This document shows positions 1 through 7,538 of a DNA stretch of 14,480 nucleotides, one piece after another. Under the pieces are notes generated by a model. It saw nothing but the letters and a program-made list of their open reading frames with translations, did not search any database and was not told where the DNA came from. Within the stretch, counting starts at the first letter, position 1, and each line of letters starts with the position of its first letter. Origin of the DNA: CBDUQP01 sp965369385 (GTDB lineage: Bacteria > Planctomycetota > Phycisphaerae > SM23-33); the NCBI GenBank assembly GCA_965369385.1, contig CBDUQP010000095.1:1-14480 (forward strand). The letters are read 5' to 3'. The translations under genes were made by a program, and so were the position numbers.

Positions 1-28
1 AGGCGTAGATCGAGTAAGTATAGTGCCC

Positions 29-1426
29 ATGAGCTTGCCAATAGTAGCCATCGTAGGCCGACCCAACGTCGGCAAAAGCAGCCTTCTGAACAGGCTGGCC
101 AAACGTAAGATAGCAATCGTGGACGCCATCTCCGGAGTCACACGAGACAGGATTTCTACGCCCGTAGAGATCGGCGATGGCTATATCGAGCTGGTAGACA
201 CCGGCGGAATGGGCATCGAGGACCATGATGATCTGACGGAGCATGTCGAAGACCAGATATCATATGGTCTTGAATCAGCATCACTTATAATCTTCCTCGT
301 GGATGCCCGTGATGGCGTAATGCCTCTGGACAGCCATGTTGCCCGCAGGCTTCGAACCCAAAAGAAGCCCGTGATACTGGTGGCCAACAAGATGGACATG
401 GCCAGGCAGATTTCCGAGGTCGGAGAGCTTACGAAGCTCGGTTTCGGCAAGCCTTTTCTGATCTCCGCCACCCATAACAAGGGCATTCCGGAAGTCATTG
501 ACGCGATTTCCGAAAAACTTCACCACCTTGTTGAGGATGCGCCAGCCGCAAAAATGAAGCTGGCAATCGTCGGCAAACGAAATGCCGGCAAAAGCACATT
601 CATAAACGCACTTGCAGGCCAACAACGCGTTATTGTCTCCGAAGTGCCTGGTACCACACGTGATAGCGTTGATGTGGAAATCGAAATCGACGATCGAAAG
701 TTCACCCTGATAGACACCGCCGGACTGCGAAAACGCAGCAAAGTCGATGGCGATATCGAATATTACAGCCAGCACCGCGCGATGAGGTCGATTAGGCGTG
801 CAGACGTGGTGGCGATGTTCGTAGATGCCTCCGTGCCCATCTCCCAGATCGACAAACAGCTATCCAGAGAAATTTCCGATAACTTCAAGCCGGTCGTGAT
901 TGTCGTCAACAAGTGGGATCTCGCCAAAGACAAGGTGGACGGCGAAGAGTATGCGGAGTATTTCACAAAGACGCTCCCAGAACTCCGTTACGCACCGATC
1001 AGTCTGGCGTCCGCACTTACGGGCGAAAATCTGCAACAGACAGTAGCAGTGGCCGAAGATCTGTACTCGCAGGCCTGCTACCGCGTACCGACGCCCGAAC
1101 TGAACAACCACATAAAGGAAATACTCCATCTCAGAGGTCCCAGCCACAAGACGGGAACCAAACCGCCGAAAATCCTGTACGCCACACAGATCGCCACCTT
1201 GCCTCCGACGATCGTATGCTTCGTGAACGACACGCGGAGTTTTGACGAAAACTACAGACGATTCCTGATCAACCAGCTACGCGACAGGCTTCCGTTCAGC
1301 GAAGTGCCAATACAACTGATGTTCCGCAAAAGACGCAAGACAACCAAGCATGACCAGCAGGAACTGGACCAGCAAGAACTGGACCAGCCGGAACTGGATC
1401 AGCAGGAACTAGATCAACCGGAATAG
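29..1426 (+). CDS. der: Ribosome biogenesis GTPase Der (EngA), with repeat tail
   Basis: Der is a tandem-GTPase protein that helps mature the 50S ribosomal subunit in the cytoplasm. Seen (465 aa, numbered from ATG 29): first P-loop GRPNVGKS at 10-17, DTGG at 57-60 and NKMD at 120-123; second P-loop GKRNAGKS at 182-189, DTAG at 229-232 and NKWD at 294-297; then a KH-like C-terminal domain up to about residue 436. Both G domains look intact. An upstream in-frame GTG at 23 would add only two residues; I prefer ATG 29 because Der proteins normally begin a few residues before the first P-loop. No clear Shine-Dalgarno site is visible. The odd part is the tail after residue 441, a DQ(Q/P)EL pentapeptide repeated almost five times, not part of the standard Der fold. 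tyrS follows after 61 bp. The identification is very secure. Confidence 0.97.
   Translation: MSLPIVAIVGRPNVGKSSLLNRLAKRKIAIVDAISGVTRDRISTPVEIGDGYIELVDTGGMGIEDHDDLTEHVEDQISYGLESASLIIFLVDARDGVMPLDSHVARRLRTQKKPVILVANKMDMARQISEVGELTKLGFGKPFLISATHNKGIPEVIDAISEKLHHLVEDAPAAKMKLAIVGKRNAGKSTFINALAGQQRVIVSEVPGTTRDSVDVEIEIDDRKFTLIDTAGLRKRSKVDGDIEYYSQHRAMRSIRRADVVAMFVDASVPISQIDKQLSREISDNFKPVVIVVNKWDLAKDKVDGEEYAEYFTKTLPELRYAPISLASALTGENLQQTVAVAEDLYSQACYRVPTPELNNHIKEILHLRGPSHKTGTKPPKILYATQIATLPPTIVCFVNDTRSFDENYRRFLINQLRDRLPFSEVPIQLMFRKRRKTTKHDQQELDQQELDQPELDQQELDQPE
1352..1423 (+). repeat. 15-bp tandem repeat coding the Der C-terminus
   Basis: There are four full copies of a 15-bp unit (1352-1366, 1367-1381, 1382-1396, 1397-1411) and a 12-bp partial copy (1412-1423), directly followed by the TAG stop. 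Consensus is GACCAGCAGGAACTG with scattered changes, several of them synonymous. Each unit codes Asp-Gln-(Gln/Pro)-Glu-Leu. Because the unit is a multiple of three, gain or loss of copies would keep the frame. The variation between copies suggests the array is not brand new. Confidence 0.93.
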
Positions 1427-1471
1427 GTCCGCCGCAGCGCAACACCAGTGCGGATAAGTGATAACGCACGC

Positions 1472-1477
1472 AGGAGA
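1472..1477 (+). promoter_or_regulatory. Shine-Dalgarno site fixing the tyrS start
   Basis: AGGAGA lies 10 nt before ATG 1488. It supports that ATG over the in-frame GTG at 1458, which would put this site inside the coding region and add ten residues outside the usual TyrRS N-terminus. Confidence 0.75.
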
Positions 1478-1487
1478 AGACGAAATC

Positions 1488-2762
1488 ATGGCAGGCGTAC
1501 TCGACGACTTCAAAGCCAGAGGACTTGTTGAAACTGTATCCGACGAAGCACTGGGCAAGCTGCTGGACAGCGAAACCGTCTCGTTCTATGCAGGATACGA
1601 CCCCACCGCCAAGAGCCTGCAGATAGGCAACCTCTTCGCAATAGTCACAATGAGACGCCTCCAGCTCGCCGGCCATCGTCCCGTAGTGATCGTGGGTGGC
1701 GCGACCGGCATGATCGGAGATCCCTCGGGCAAATCCGACGAACGTAACCTGCTGGACGAAGAAACAATCCAGAGCAACCTAAACGCCATGCGCGGGCAGC
1801 TTGAGAATCTGCTGGACTTCGATTGCGGCGAAAACTCGGCCGTCATGCTCAACAACTATGACTGGCTGGGCAAATTCACCTTCCTGGAATTCCTCCGCGA
1901 CGTTGGCAAACGCTTCCGACTGGGCGAAATGCTCTCGAAGGAATCGGTCAGACGCCGCGTAGACTCCGAAGCCGGTATGAGCTTCACCGAATTCACCTAC
2001 CAGATGCTCCAGGCGTACGATTTCCTGTATCTCTACCGCAATTATGGCGTACGCCTTCAACTGGGCGGAGGAGATCAGTGGGGCAATATCACAGCCGGCA
2101 TCGAGCTGACACGCAAGGTGGACTCGACCCAGGTGTTCGGCATGGTTATCCCTCTGGTCACTGACGCGCAAGGCAGGAAGTTCGGAAAGTCTGAAGGCGG
2201 AACGATTTACCTTGACCCGGAGATGACCAGCCCCTACCAGATGTACCAGTACCTGATCAACTCCGACGACACCAGCGTCCTGACGTATCTGAAGTATTTC
2301 ACCTTCCTGACTCTGGACGAGATCGCCGATCTGGAGCGTCAGATACAGGAAAACCCGGCCGCCAGACAGGCCCAGAAGACGCTGGCCGCCAGCGTGGTCG
2401 AAATGGTTCACGGCAAGGCTGGTCTGGAGTCGGCAGCGAAGGCTACCAGAATATTCTTCGGCGAGAAGATCGAGAATCTCTCAGACGCCGACCTGACGGG
2501 CATCTTCGCAGATGTGCCCGCGGTGGAGCTGTCGCGAAGCGCACTCGATGCGGGCCTGAACGTGCTGGACCTGCTGGCAGAGACGCCGCTGTTCAAGTCC
2601 AAGGGCGAAGCCCGCAGGGCGGTCGGCCAGAACGGCGTTTACCTGAACAACGAACCGATAAGCGATACCGAGCAGAGCATAAGTGCCGAGGATCTTGCCA
2701 GCGAAACCGCTCTCGTTATCCGCAAAGGCAAGAAGAACTACTGCCTGGTCAAGTTCGCTTAA
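1488..2762 (+). CDS. tyrS: Tyrosine--tRNA ligase (TyrRS)
   Basis: Class I synthetase that charges tRNA-Tyr, a cytoplasmic dimer. Seen (424 aa): Rossmann fold with YAGYDPTAKSLQIGN at 34-48, GGATGMIGDPSGK at 70-82, the tyrosine-site stretch LQLGGGDQWGN at 190-200, and the KMSKS-type loop KFGKSEGG at 231-238. The C-terminal S4 RNA-binding domain runs from about 357 to 424 (KSKGEARRAVGQNGVYLNN). Length and layout match the usual bacterial enzyme of about 420 aa. Odd: the HIGH signature reads QIGN (residues 45-48). Asn at the last position is, from memory, common in TyrRS; Gln for the first His is not what I expect. Start chosen at ATG 1488 because of AGGAGA 10 nt upstream. It lies 61 bp after der and may share its transcript. 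Confidence 0.96.
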   Translation: MAGVLDDFKARGLVETVSDEALGKLLDSETVSFYAGYDPTAKSLQIGNLFAIVTMRRLQLAGHRPVVIVGGATGMIGDPSGKSDERNLLDEETIQSNLNAMRGQLENLLDFDCGENSAVMLNNYDWLGKFTFLEFLRDVGKRFRLGEMLSKESVRRRVDSEAGMSFTEFTYQMLQAYDFLYLYRNYGVRLQLGGGDQWGNITAGIELTRKVDSTQVFGMVIPLVTDAQGRKFGKSEGGTIYLDPEMTSPYQMYQYLINSDDTSVLTYLKYFTFLTLDEIADLERQIQENPAARQAQKTLAASVVEMVHGKAGLESAAKATRIFFGEKIENLSDADLTGIFADVPAVELSRSALDAGLNVLDLLAETPLFKSKGEARRAVGQNGVYLNNEPISDTEQSISAEDLASETALVIRKGKKNYCLVKFA

Positions 2763-2781
2763 CACTTGCTGCAAAGACATT

Positions 2782-2854
2782 TAAACTAGGGACGGTGCCC
2801 TATTTAAATAGGAATAGTCTGAACAGAATAAAATAGGGCACCGTCCCTAGTTTA
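2782..2854. repeat. Perfect 24-bp inverted repeat, REP/MITE-like element
   Basis: Arms at 2782-2805 and 2831-2854 are perfect reverse complements (24 bp) around a 25-nt A/T-rich centre. The arm core is GGGACGGTGCCC. The inner end of the left arm plus the start of the centre make a second perfect palindrome, CCTATTTAAATAGG (2799-2812), so the centre begins with a partial copy of the right arm. It fills most of the tyrS-recO gap and carries no gene. Its shape fits a small non-autonomous element or the paired REP sequences moved by IS200-type (RAYT) transposases; that origin is inferred. In RNA it would form a very strong hairpin. There is no T-tract after it, so it is not a classical terminator. 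Confidence 0.85.
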
Positions 2855-2866
2855 TGCTAGTTTATG
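2847..2866. repeat. Tandem 10-bp duplication at the element's right edge
   Basis: CTAGTTTATG occurs twice head to tail (2847-2856 and 2857-2866). The first copy is the outer end of the right arm of the inverted repeat; the second lies just outside it. This may be a terminal duplication left by insertion or slippage. The first copy creates an ATG at 2854 in frame with recO. Confidence 0.8.
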
Positions 2867-2886
2867 GTGGGATACCCTGTCTGCTC

Positions 2887-3642
2887 ATGAAACTGCGCGA
2901 GAGTGCCATCTGTCTCAGGACATTCGACTACAGCGAGACCTCGCAGGTAGTCCACTTCTTTGCGCGCGATTCGGGTGTGGTAAAACTGCTGGCGAAAGGC
3001 GCAAAACGTCCCAAGAGTAAATCCGGCGGAGCGATGGACATACTCGCCGAGGGCGATCTGGTGTTTTCTACGCCGTCGGCTTCGGCATCGCTGGGAACGC
3101 TCATGGAGTTCACCGAAACCGCGTGGCGCCCGACGCTCAGAAAGAGCGCTGACCGGCTCTATGCAGCCCTTTACATGCTTGAGCTCACATCTGCACTGAT
3201 GGCTGAATCCGACCCGCACCCCGAAGCGTTTGACCTGCTCCACAATGCGCTGCTGCGATTGGACCAGGCCGACTCCCCGGTGGCGGCAGTTCTGGCGTAC
3301 TTCCAGTGGCGAATCCTGCGACACGCGGGACTGCTGGCCGAGTTCGGACACTGCATTTCGTGTCGCGCTGCGGTAACCGAAGAAGGCGGCGAATCGGCGG
3401 GATACTTCTTCAGTTCACAAATGGGCGGACTGCTCTGCGGAAAATGCGCGTCGTCTGCTCCAGAAAAAGTGCGAATAAGCGCCGAGACCATTGCCGGGCT
3501 TGCAGGCCTGCTGGCGGCCAGGTCCGGGACGAAGGTAAGCCTTACCGACAGGCAGGTAGCGGGCGTCAACCGTTTGCTGCATTACCACACAACCCAGCAA
3601 CTCGGCAAACAACTTAAGCTCGCCAAACACGTTATACCTTAG
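2887..3642 (+). CDS. recO: DNA repair protein RecO
   Basis: RecO works with RecR (and RecF) to load RecA onto SSB-coated single-stranded DNA at gaps and breaks. Seen (251 aa): N-terminal OB-fold region with the family-typical opening KLRESAICLRTFDYSE and KGAKRPKSK around 37-45, followed by a helical region and a C-terminal zinc site of two CxxC pairs (Cys156/Cys159 and Cys184/Cys187). Length matches the family at about 250 aa. An in-frame ATG at 2854 would add eleven residues coded by the inverted-repeat element, so ATG 2887 is preferred; a weak GGTGGGA lies 14 nt upstream. The element directly before it may affect its expression. The following gene is 133 bp away behind a promoter-like sequence. 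Confidence 0.93.
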   Translation: MKLRESAICLRTFDYSETSQVVHFFARDSGVVKLLAKGAKRPKSKSGGAMDILAEGDLVFSTPSASASLGTLMEFTETAWRPTLRKSADRLYAALYMLELTSALMAESDPHPEAFDLLHNALLRLDQADSPVAAVLAYFQWRILRHAGLLAEFGHCISCRAAVTEEGGESAGYFFSSQMGGLLCGKCASSAPEKVRISAETIAGLAGLLAARSGTKVSLTDRQVAGVNRLLHYHTTQQLGKQLKLAKHVIP

Positions 3643-3683
3643 CGATACGAGCCGATTACCCGACATTTGCACAAGCGAATTGT

Positions 3684-3712
3684 TTTGCAGCCGGCCTGTG
3701 CCCACGTATAAT
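3684..3712 (+). promoter_or_regulatory. Sigma-70-type promoter candidate for the envelope gene pair
   Basis: A perfect TATAAT (3707-3712) is preceded by TTTGCA (3684-3689) with a 17-bp spacer, or TTGCAG (3685-3690) with 16 bp. It lies 63 bp before ATG 3776 in the only long gap between recO and the next gene. The -35 match is moderate; the -10 match and position make it credible. Confidence 0.55.
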
Positions 3713-3775
3713 GCCGGTAACACTGTACTTGACATAACCGTGCCTGCGGACCAGACAGGCCAAGAGGCTAATCGC

Positions 3776-4807
3776 ATGACAAAACGATATCTATGGATCG
3801 CAACACTGACTTTGCTTGTGTGCCAGGCTACCTCGGCAACTGCCGCCGAACGGGAGCTCGTCTACAAGAACAACAAGTGGGTAAAAGCCGCCGAGCCCAA
3901 AGAAGGCACGCCAGCAGGTGAGATTTCCCTGATCTACACACACCTGAACAACAAGGCCCCCTCCGCAGCCTACAAGGCAACCCGCAAGTTCCTCAAGCGA
4001 TACCCCGATCACGCAGGCACCGAAGAGGTGATGATGCTCTCGGGGCAGGCTCGCATGGACCAAGGCTTCTACTACTACGCCTTCGAGATATTTGACGCTC
4101 AGTTACAGCGTTTTTCCGACGGCGTGTACTACGAACGAGCACTCCAGAGACAGTACGAAATCGCCGACGCCTTTCTGAAAGGCAAGAAGCGTCTCATACT
4201 GAAGTCCCTCTGGGTGGCATCACAGGAAGAAGGCATCGTAATCCTTGAGGGCCTCGCCCTGCGAATGCCCGATTCAGTCATTGCGGAAAAATCGCTTCGT
4301 CGAATAGCCGACTACTACTACAAGATCAAGAAATACCAGTTAGCGGTTGGAGCATATGACGACTACCTTGACATCTTCCCCCGCTCGCCCCAATCCCCCT
4401 ATGCCATGCTGCAAGCCGCCCGGGCAACTTACGCACAATACAAGGGAGCGGTTTTTGACGATACGCCGCTGATCGACGGACATCAGAGATTCAAGGAATA
4501 TCAGCGTCTTTATTCCGCAAACGCCCAGAAGCAACAGATCGATCGCATCATCAAGAAGATGCAAAAAGAAATGATGAAAAGGACACTCTCGACGGCGGAC
4601 TTCTACCGTCGAGTCAAGCGAAACAAAGCTGCAGCATACTACTATCGCATGCTGGTAACGCAGCATCCGGGAACAAGCTACGAGAGGAAAGCCCGAAATG
4701 CCCTGAAGCAAATGGGCATGTCCGTAAGCGGCGCAGCGGCCTCGGGCAAAACCCACAATCATCCCGTAACAGAAGCCAAAGCAGCAAACGACAGGAAGAA
4801 GAAATGA
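3776..4807 (+). CDS. BamD-like periplasmic TPR protein
   Basis: Helical-repeat protein resembling BamD/YfiO and related TPR proteins of the outer membrane assembly pathway; the exact role is inferred. Seen (343 aa): a signal peptide at about 1-24 ending in TSATAA, TPR-like helices at 49-115 (including RKFLKRYPDHAGTEEVM), 155-225 (ADYYYKIKKYQLAVGAYDDYLDIFPRSP) and 275-315 (YYYRMLVTQHPGTSYERKA), and a basic, Ala/Lys-rich tail. BamD is usually a lipoprotein of about 245 aa. This protein is longer, and its only signal-region Cys (Cys16, LLVC) has Val at -1, so signal peptidase I cleavage and a soluble periplasmic form seem likelier. ATG 3776 is chosen over the upstream in-frame start at 3680 because AAGAGG lies 8 nt before it and the signal peptide begins there. 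It overlaps the next gene by ATGA. Confidence 0.75.
   Translation: MTKRYLWIATLTLLVCQATSATAAERELVYKNNKWVKAAEPKEGTPAGEISLIYTHLNNKAPSAAYKATRKFLKRYPDHAGTEEVMMLSGQARMDQGFYYYAFEIFDAQLQRFSDGVYYERALQRQYEIADAFLKGKKRLILKSLWVASQEEGIVILEGLALRMPDSVIAEKSLRRIADYYYKIKKYQLAVGAYDDYLDIFPRSPQSPYAMLQAARATYAQYKGAVFDDTPLIDGHQRFKEYQRLYSANAQKQQIDRIIKKMQKEMMKRTLSTADFYRRVKRNKAAAYYYRMLVTQHPGTSYERKARNALKQMGMSVSGAAASGKTHNHPVTEAKAANDRKKK
4793..4806 (+). promoter_or_regulatory. Shine-Dalgarno site and ATGA overlap of lptE
   Basis: AGGAAG (4793-4798) lies 5 nt before ATG 4804 and inside the last codons of the preceding gene. That gene's TGA (4805-4807) overlaps the ATG, which suggests coupled translation of the two envelope proteins. 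Confidence 0.7.
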
Positions 4808-5319
4808 GAACCGTACGATTCGTTTCGATTACTGCACTGACACTGCTGATCGCCTTGACGTCCGGGTGCGGCTACCAGATGGGCGGCCTGCACCGAACAA
4901 ACGTCAAGACAATCAGCGTTCCGATGTGGACCCGTGGCCCGAAAGTTTTCCGCAGAGAGCTTGAACAACGCCTCACCGAAGCCCTCGTCAAGCGGATCCA
5001 GATGGACACGCATTACAAAATCGCTCCGAAAGCCCAGGCCGACACCGAACTGAGCGGGCAGATTGTCACGATCAGCCAGCGCGTGCTCTCGATGAATACC
5101 GACACCGGCCGGCCTCGCGAGCGGGAGATGACCTTTTTCGTCAACTTCACATGGTCCGACCTGCGAACAGGCGAGGTACTCGTCAAAGAAGTCAAGTTCT
5201 CCGCAAGCGGGAAGTACATCAGCGACGATGCGTTCCTCCAAGACGACTTCGATGGTAGCGAAACCGTGATAGACAATATCGCACAGCGTATAGTAGAAAA
5301 ACTGGAAAACGAGTGGTAG
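4804..5319 (+). CDS. lptE: LptE-like outer membrane lipoprotein
   Basis: LptE plugs the LptD beta-barrel and helps deliver lipopolysaccharide to the outer leaflet of the outer membrane. Seen (171 aa): signal peptide with lipobox LTSGC (acceptor Cys22) followed at once by GYQMGG, the typical start of mature LptE-family proteins. A beta-rich body with one helix around 47-66 (FRRELEQRLTEALVKRI) and a C-terminal amphipathic helix (IDNIAQRIVEKLENEW) follow. Length matches LptE (about 170-190 aa). LptE family members are weakly conserved, so the call rests on the lipobox, layout and neighbour. It shares an ATGA with the upstream TPR gene, which suggests joint production of outer membrane assembly parts. 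A generic envelope lipoprotein is the main alternative. Confidence 0.78.
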   Translation: MRTVRFVSITALTLLIALTSGCGYQMGGLHRTNVKTISVPMWTRGPKVFRRELEQRLTEALVKRIQMDTHYKIAPKAQADTELSGQIVTISQRVLSMNTDTGRPREREMTFFVNFTWSDLRTGEVLVKEVKFSASGKYISDDAFLQDDFDGSETVIDNIAQRIVEKLENEW

Positions 5320-5346
5320 TCGTCCAGGCTTGGGGGTGATCCGCAT

Positions 5347-5362
5347 CGGCTGAGATCAGCCG
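5347..5362 (+). other. Small perfect hairpin in the lptE-ftsH gap
   Basis: CGGCTG (5347-5352) and CAGCCG (5357-5362) pair perfectly around AGAT. No run of T follows, so it is not a standard intrinsic terminator. The rest of the 104-bp gap shows nothing I can name beyond a weak AGGA 18 nt before the ftsH start. Confidence 0.4.
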
Positions 5363-5423
5363 TCGCCCGCAGATAAGAACCGTCACAACATGCAAAGGCA
5401 CAGGATAACTCCTGCAATAATCC

Positions 5424-7475
5424 ATGAATCCCGATTCGGACAATAATAACAACCAGGATCCTCTCAAGGGCCCGCCCAAGTTGCCCGGTGGTGGACAACC
5501 ACCGTCCGGAAAGTTCGGGCGATCCATGCTCGGATGGGTACTCATCATCGTCCTGGTACTTCTCATGATGCACCTGTTCCGCACCGCCATGGACTCAAGC
5601 CGCGAAATCGACATCAACGAGTTCATGAATCACGTCAGGAACGGAAACGTTGTTGGCGAAATCAAAATCAGTAGGCAAGAGATCAGGGGAACGCTCAGCA
5701 AACTCGCAGAATCCGACAAGAGCAAGAGAAACTTCTACGTTCCGTACGATCTCTCTCTCGATATTTACTTCATGGACAAGTTGAAAGACGAACTTCAAAA
5801 GCAGGGCAACAAAGCCACTATCAAGTCGGAGTTCCCCGGCTGGTTCGAGAGTGTCCTGCCTCACCTGATTTTCCCGATACTGATATTCGCAGTGATCTGG
5901 TTCGTGCTGTTCCGCAAGATGGGAGCCGGAGGCGGAGGCGCGGGCTTGCTCGGTAATTTCGGCAGATCCCGCCACCGCATAACCTCACGCGAACAAAGCG
6001 ATGTCACTTTCGGGGATGTCGCGGGCATAGACGAAGCAAAAGAAGAACTCGCCGAAATCGTGGAGTTCCTCAGGAACGCAGAGAAGTTCCAACGCCTCGG
6101 CGGAAGAATCCCGCGCGGCGTGCTGCTGGTTGGCCAGCCCGGCTGCGGCAAAACCCTGCTCGCCAAGGCAATCGCCGGCGAAGCCGATGTGCCCTTCTTC
6201 TCGATCTCCGGTAGCGACTTTGTGGAGATGTTCGTGGGCGTGGGCGCTTCTCGCGTACGCGACCTGTTCAAACAAGCAAAAGACAGCTCACCCTGCATCA
6301 TCTTCCTGGACGAAGTAGACGCCGTGGGACGTCGTCGCGGTACAAGCTTCGGCGGAGGCGGACACGACGAACGCGAACAGACACTCAACGCCATCCTCGT
6401 GGAGATGGACGGTTTCGAGAGTTCCGACCAGGTAATCGTTATCGCTGCAACCAACCGCCTGGACGTGCTGGACCCCGCACTCACCCGCCCGGGCCGCTTC
6501 GATCGCCAGATTACCGTACCCCTGCCCGACCTGCAGGGACGTTACGAAATCCTCAAGATTTATGCCGACAAGGTAACTTGTGCCGCAGATATTGACCTTC
6601 GCAAAATCGCCCGGGGAACCCCAATGTTCTCAGGTGCGGATCTGGCTGCTCTGGTCAACGAAGCTGCCATCGCCGCAACCATGGCCGCTCAGGACTTCGT
6701 GGAAACCGCCGACATGGAAGAAGCCCGCGATAAGGTTCGCTGGGGACGCGCCAGAAAGAGCGGAAGGTTCGACGAGAAAGAAAGAGAGATCACCGCCTAC
6801 CACGAAGCCGGACACGCCATCGTGCAGGAACTCGACCAGAATGCCGACCCGCTGCACAAAGTCTCGATCATACCGAGAGGCGACTTCGGCGGAGCAACAT
6901 TCTCCCTGCCCGAAAAGGACCGCCACCTGTATACCCGGAACTATTGCTACGCAATGCTGCGGGTCTGCTTCGGCGGGCGAATAGCCGAAGAGCTGTTCTG
7001 CGGCGATGTTTCCAGCGGGGCATCCGCCGATATTGGAACCGCCACGGGAATCGCCAGAACAATGGTAGTCGACTGGGGTATGTCGGAAAAACTAGGCATG
7101 ATCCGCTACAGCGGCGAACCAAATCAGATGTTCGCACCCATGATTAAAGATCACTCCGACACCACCGCAGAGCTGATTGACGCGGAGATCAAGTCGATTA
7201 TCGACCAGGCATATACCGAGACTACCGAACTCATTCGGAGCAATCGCGAAGCCCTTGAACGCATCGCACAAGCCCTGCTGAAATACGAAACACTCGGAGC
7301 TGAAGAGATACAGCAGATAATCGCCGGCAAAACTCTGGATAAACCCACCGTTGCCGACTTGCTGGAAACCGAAAAAGCAAAAAGCGAAGACGACAGCCCG
7401 AACGAAAGCCAGGATGACGCTGAAGTCGACAATAGGGACGATAGCCAGACCGAAGACGAAAAGGCCGATGCGTAG
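5424..7475 (+). CDS. ftsH: ATP-dependent zinc metalloprotease FtsH
   Basis: Membrane-anchored AAA+ protease that extracts and degrades misfolded membrane proteins and some regulators. Seen (683 aa): Asn/Pro/Gly-rich N-terminus, TM1 at about 36-52, a periplasmic domain, TM2 at about 145-163, Walker A GQPGCGKT at 237-244, pore loop FVG at 270-272, Walker B FLDEVD at 294-299, second region of homology ATNRLDVLDPALTRPGRFDR at 342-361, zinc site HEAGH at 460-464 with the third ligand probably Asp536 (GASAD), and a very acidic tail from about 650. All catalytic residues are present. The P-loop departs from the usual GPPGTGKT at two positions. folP follows after 127 bp, as in the enterobacterial ftsH-folP pair. 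Start ATG 5424 has only a weak AGGA 18 nt upstream, but fits the membrane topology. Confidence 0.97.
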   Translation: MNPDSDNNNNQDPLKGPPKLPGGGQPPSGKFGRSMLGWVLIIVLVLLMMHLFRTAMDSSREIDINEFMNHVRNGNVVGEIKISRQEIRGTLSKLAESDKSKRNFYVPYDLSLDIYFMDKLKDELQKQGNKATIKSEFPGWFESVLPHLIFPILIFAVIWFVLFRKMGAGGGGAGLLGNFGRSRHRITSREQSDVTFGDVAGIDEAKEELAEIVEFLRNAEKFQRLGGRIPRGVLLVGQPGCGKTLLAKAIAGEADVPFFSISGSDFVEMFVGVGASRVRDLFKQAKDSSPCIIFLDEVDAVGRRRGTSFGGGGHDEREQTLNAILVEMDGFESSDQVIVIAATNRLDVLDPALTRPGRFDRQITVPLPDLQGRYEILKIYADKVTCAADIDLRKIARGTPMFSGADLAALVNEAAIAATMAAQDFVETADMEEARDKVRWGRARKSGRFDEKEREITAYHEAGHAIVQELDQNADPLHKVSIIPRGDFGGATFSLPEKDRHLYTRNYCYAMLRVCFGGRIAEELFCGDVSSGASADIGTATGIARTMVVDWGMSEKLGMIRYSGEPNQMFAPMIKDHSDTTAELIDAEIKSIIDQAYTETTELIRSNREALERIAQALLKYETLGAEEIQQIIAGKTLDKPTVADLLETEKAKSEDDSPNESQDDAEVDNRDDSQTEDEKADA

Positions 7476-7538
7476 AGGCATCCCGCTTCTCTTCGGCTCC
7501 ATCCCGTCGCTGCCGTTCAGGCCGAAGGTCCCCGGGTG

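Noticed and set aside
23..31. GTG at 23 as the der start
   Set aside because: Adds only two residues, has no better ribosome-binding site, and ATG 29 fits the family N-terminus.
3729..3757. Perfect TTGACA at 3729-3734 as a second promoter -35 box
   Set aside because: The sequence 17 bp later is CAGACA, not an acceptable -10 box, and it is very close to the ATG at 3776.
3776..3850. Cys16 of the TPR protein as a lipidation site
   Set aside because: Val at the -1 position does not fit a lipobox, and a good signal peptidase I site (ATAA) follows a few residues later.
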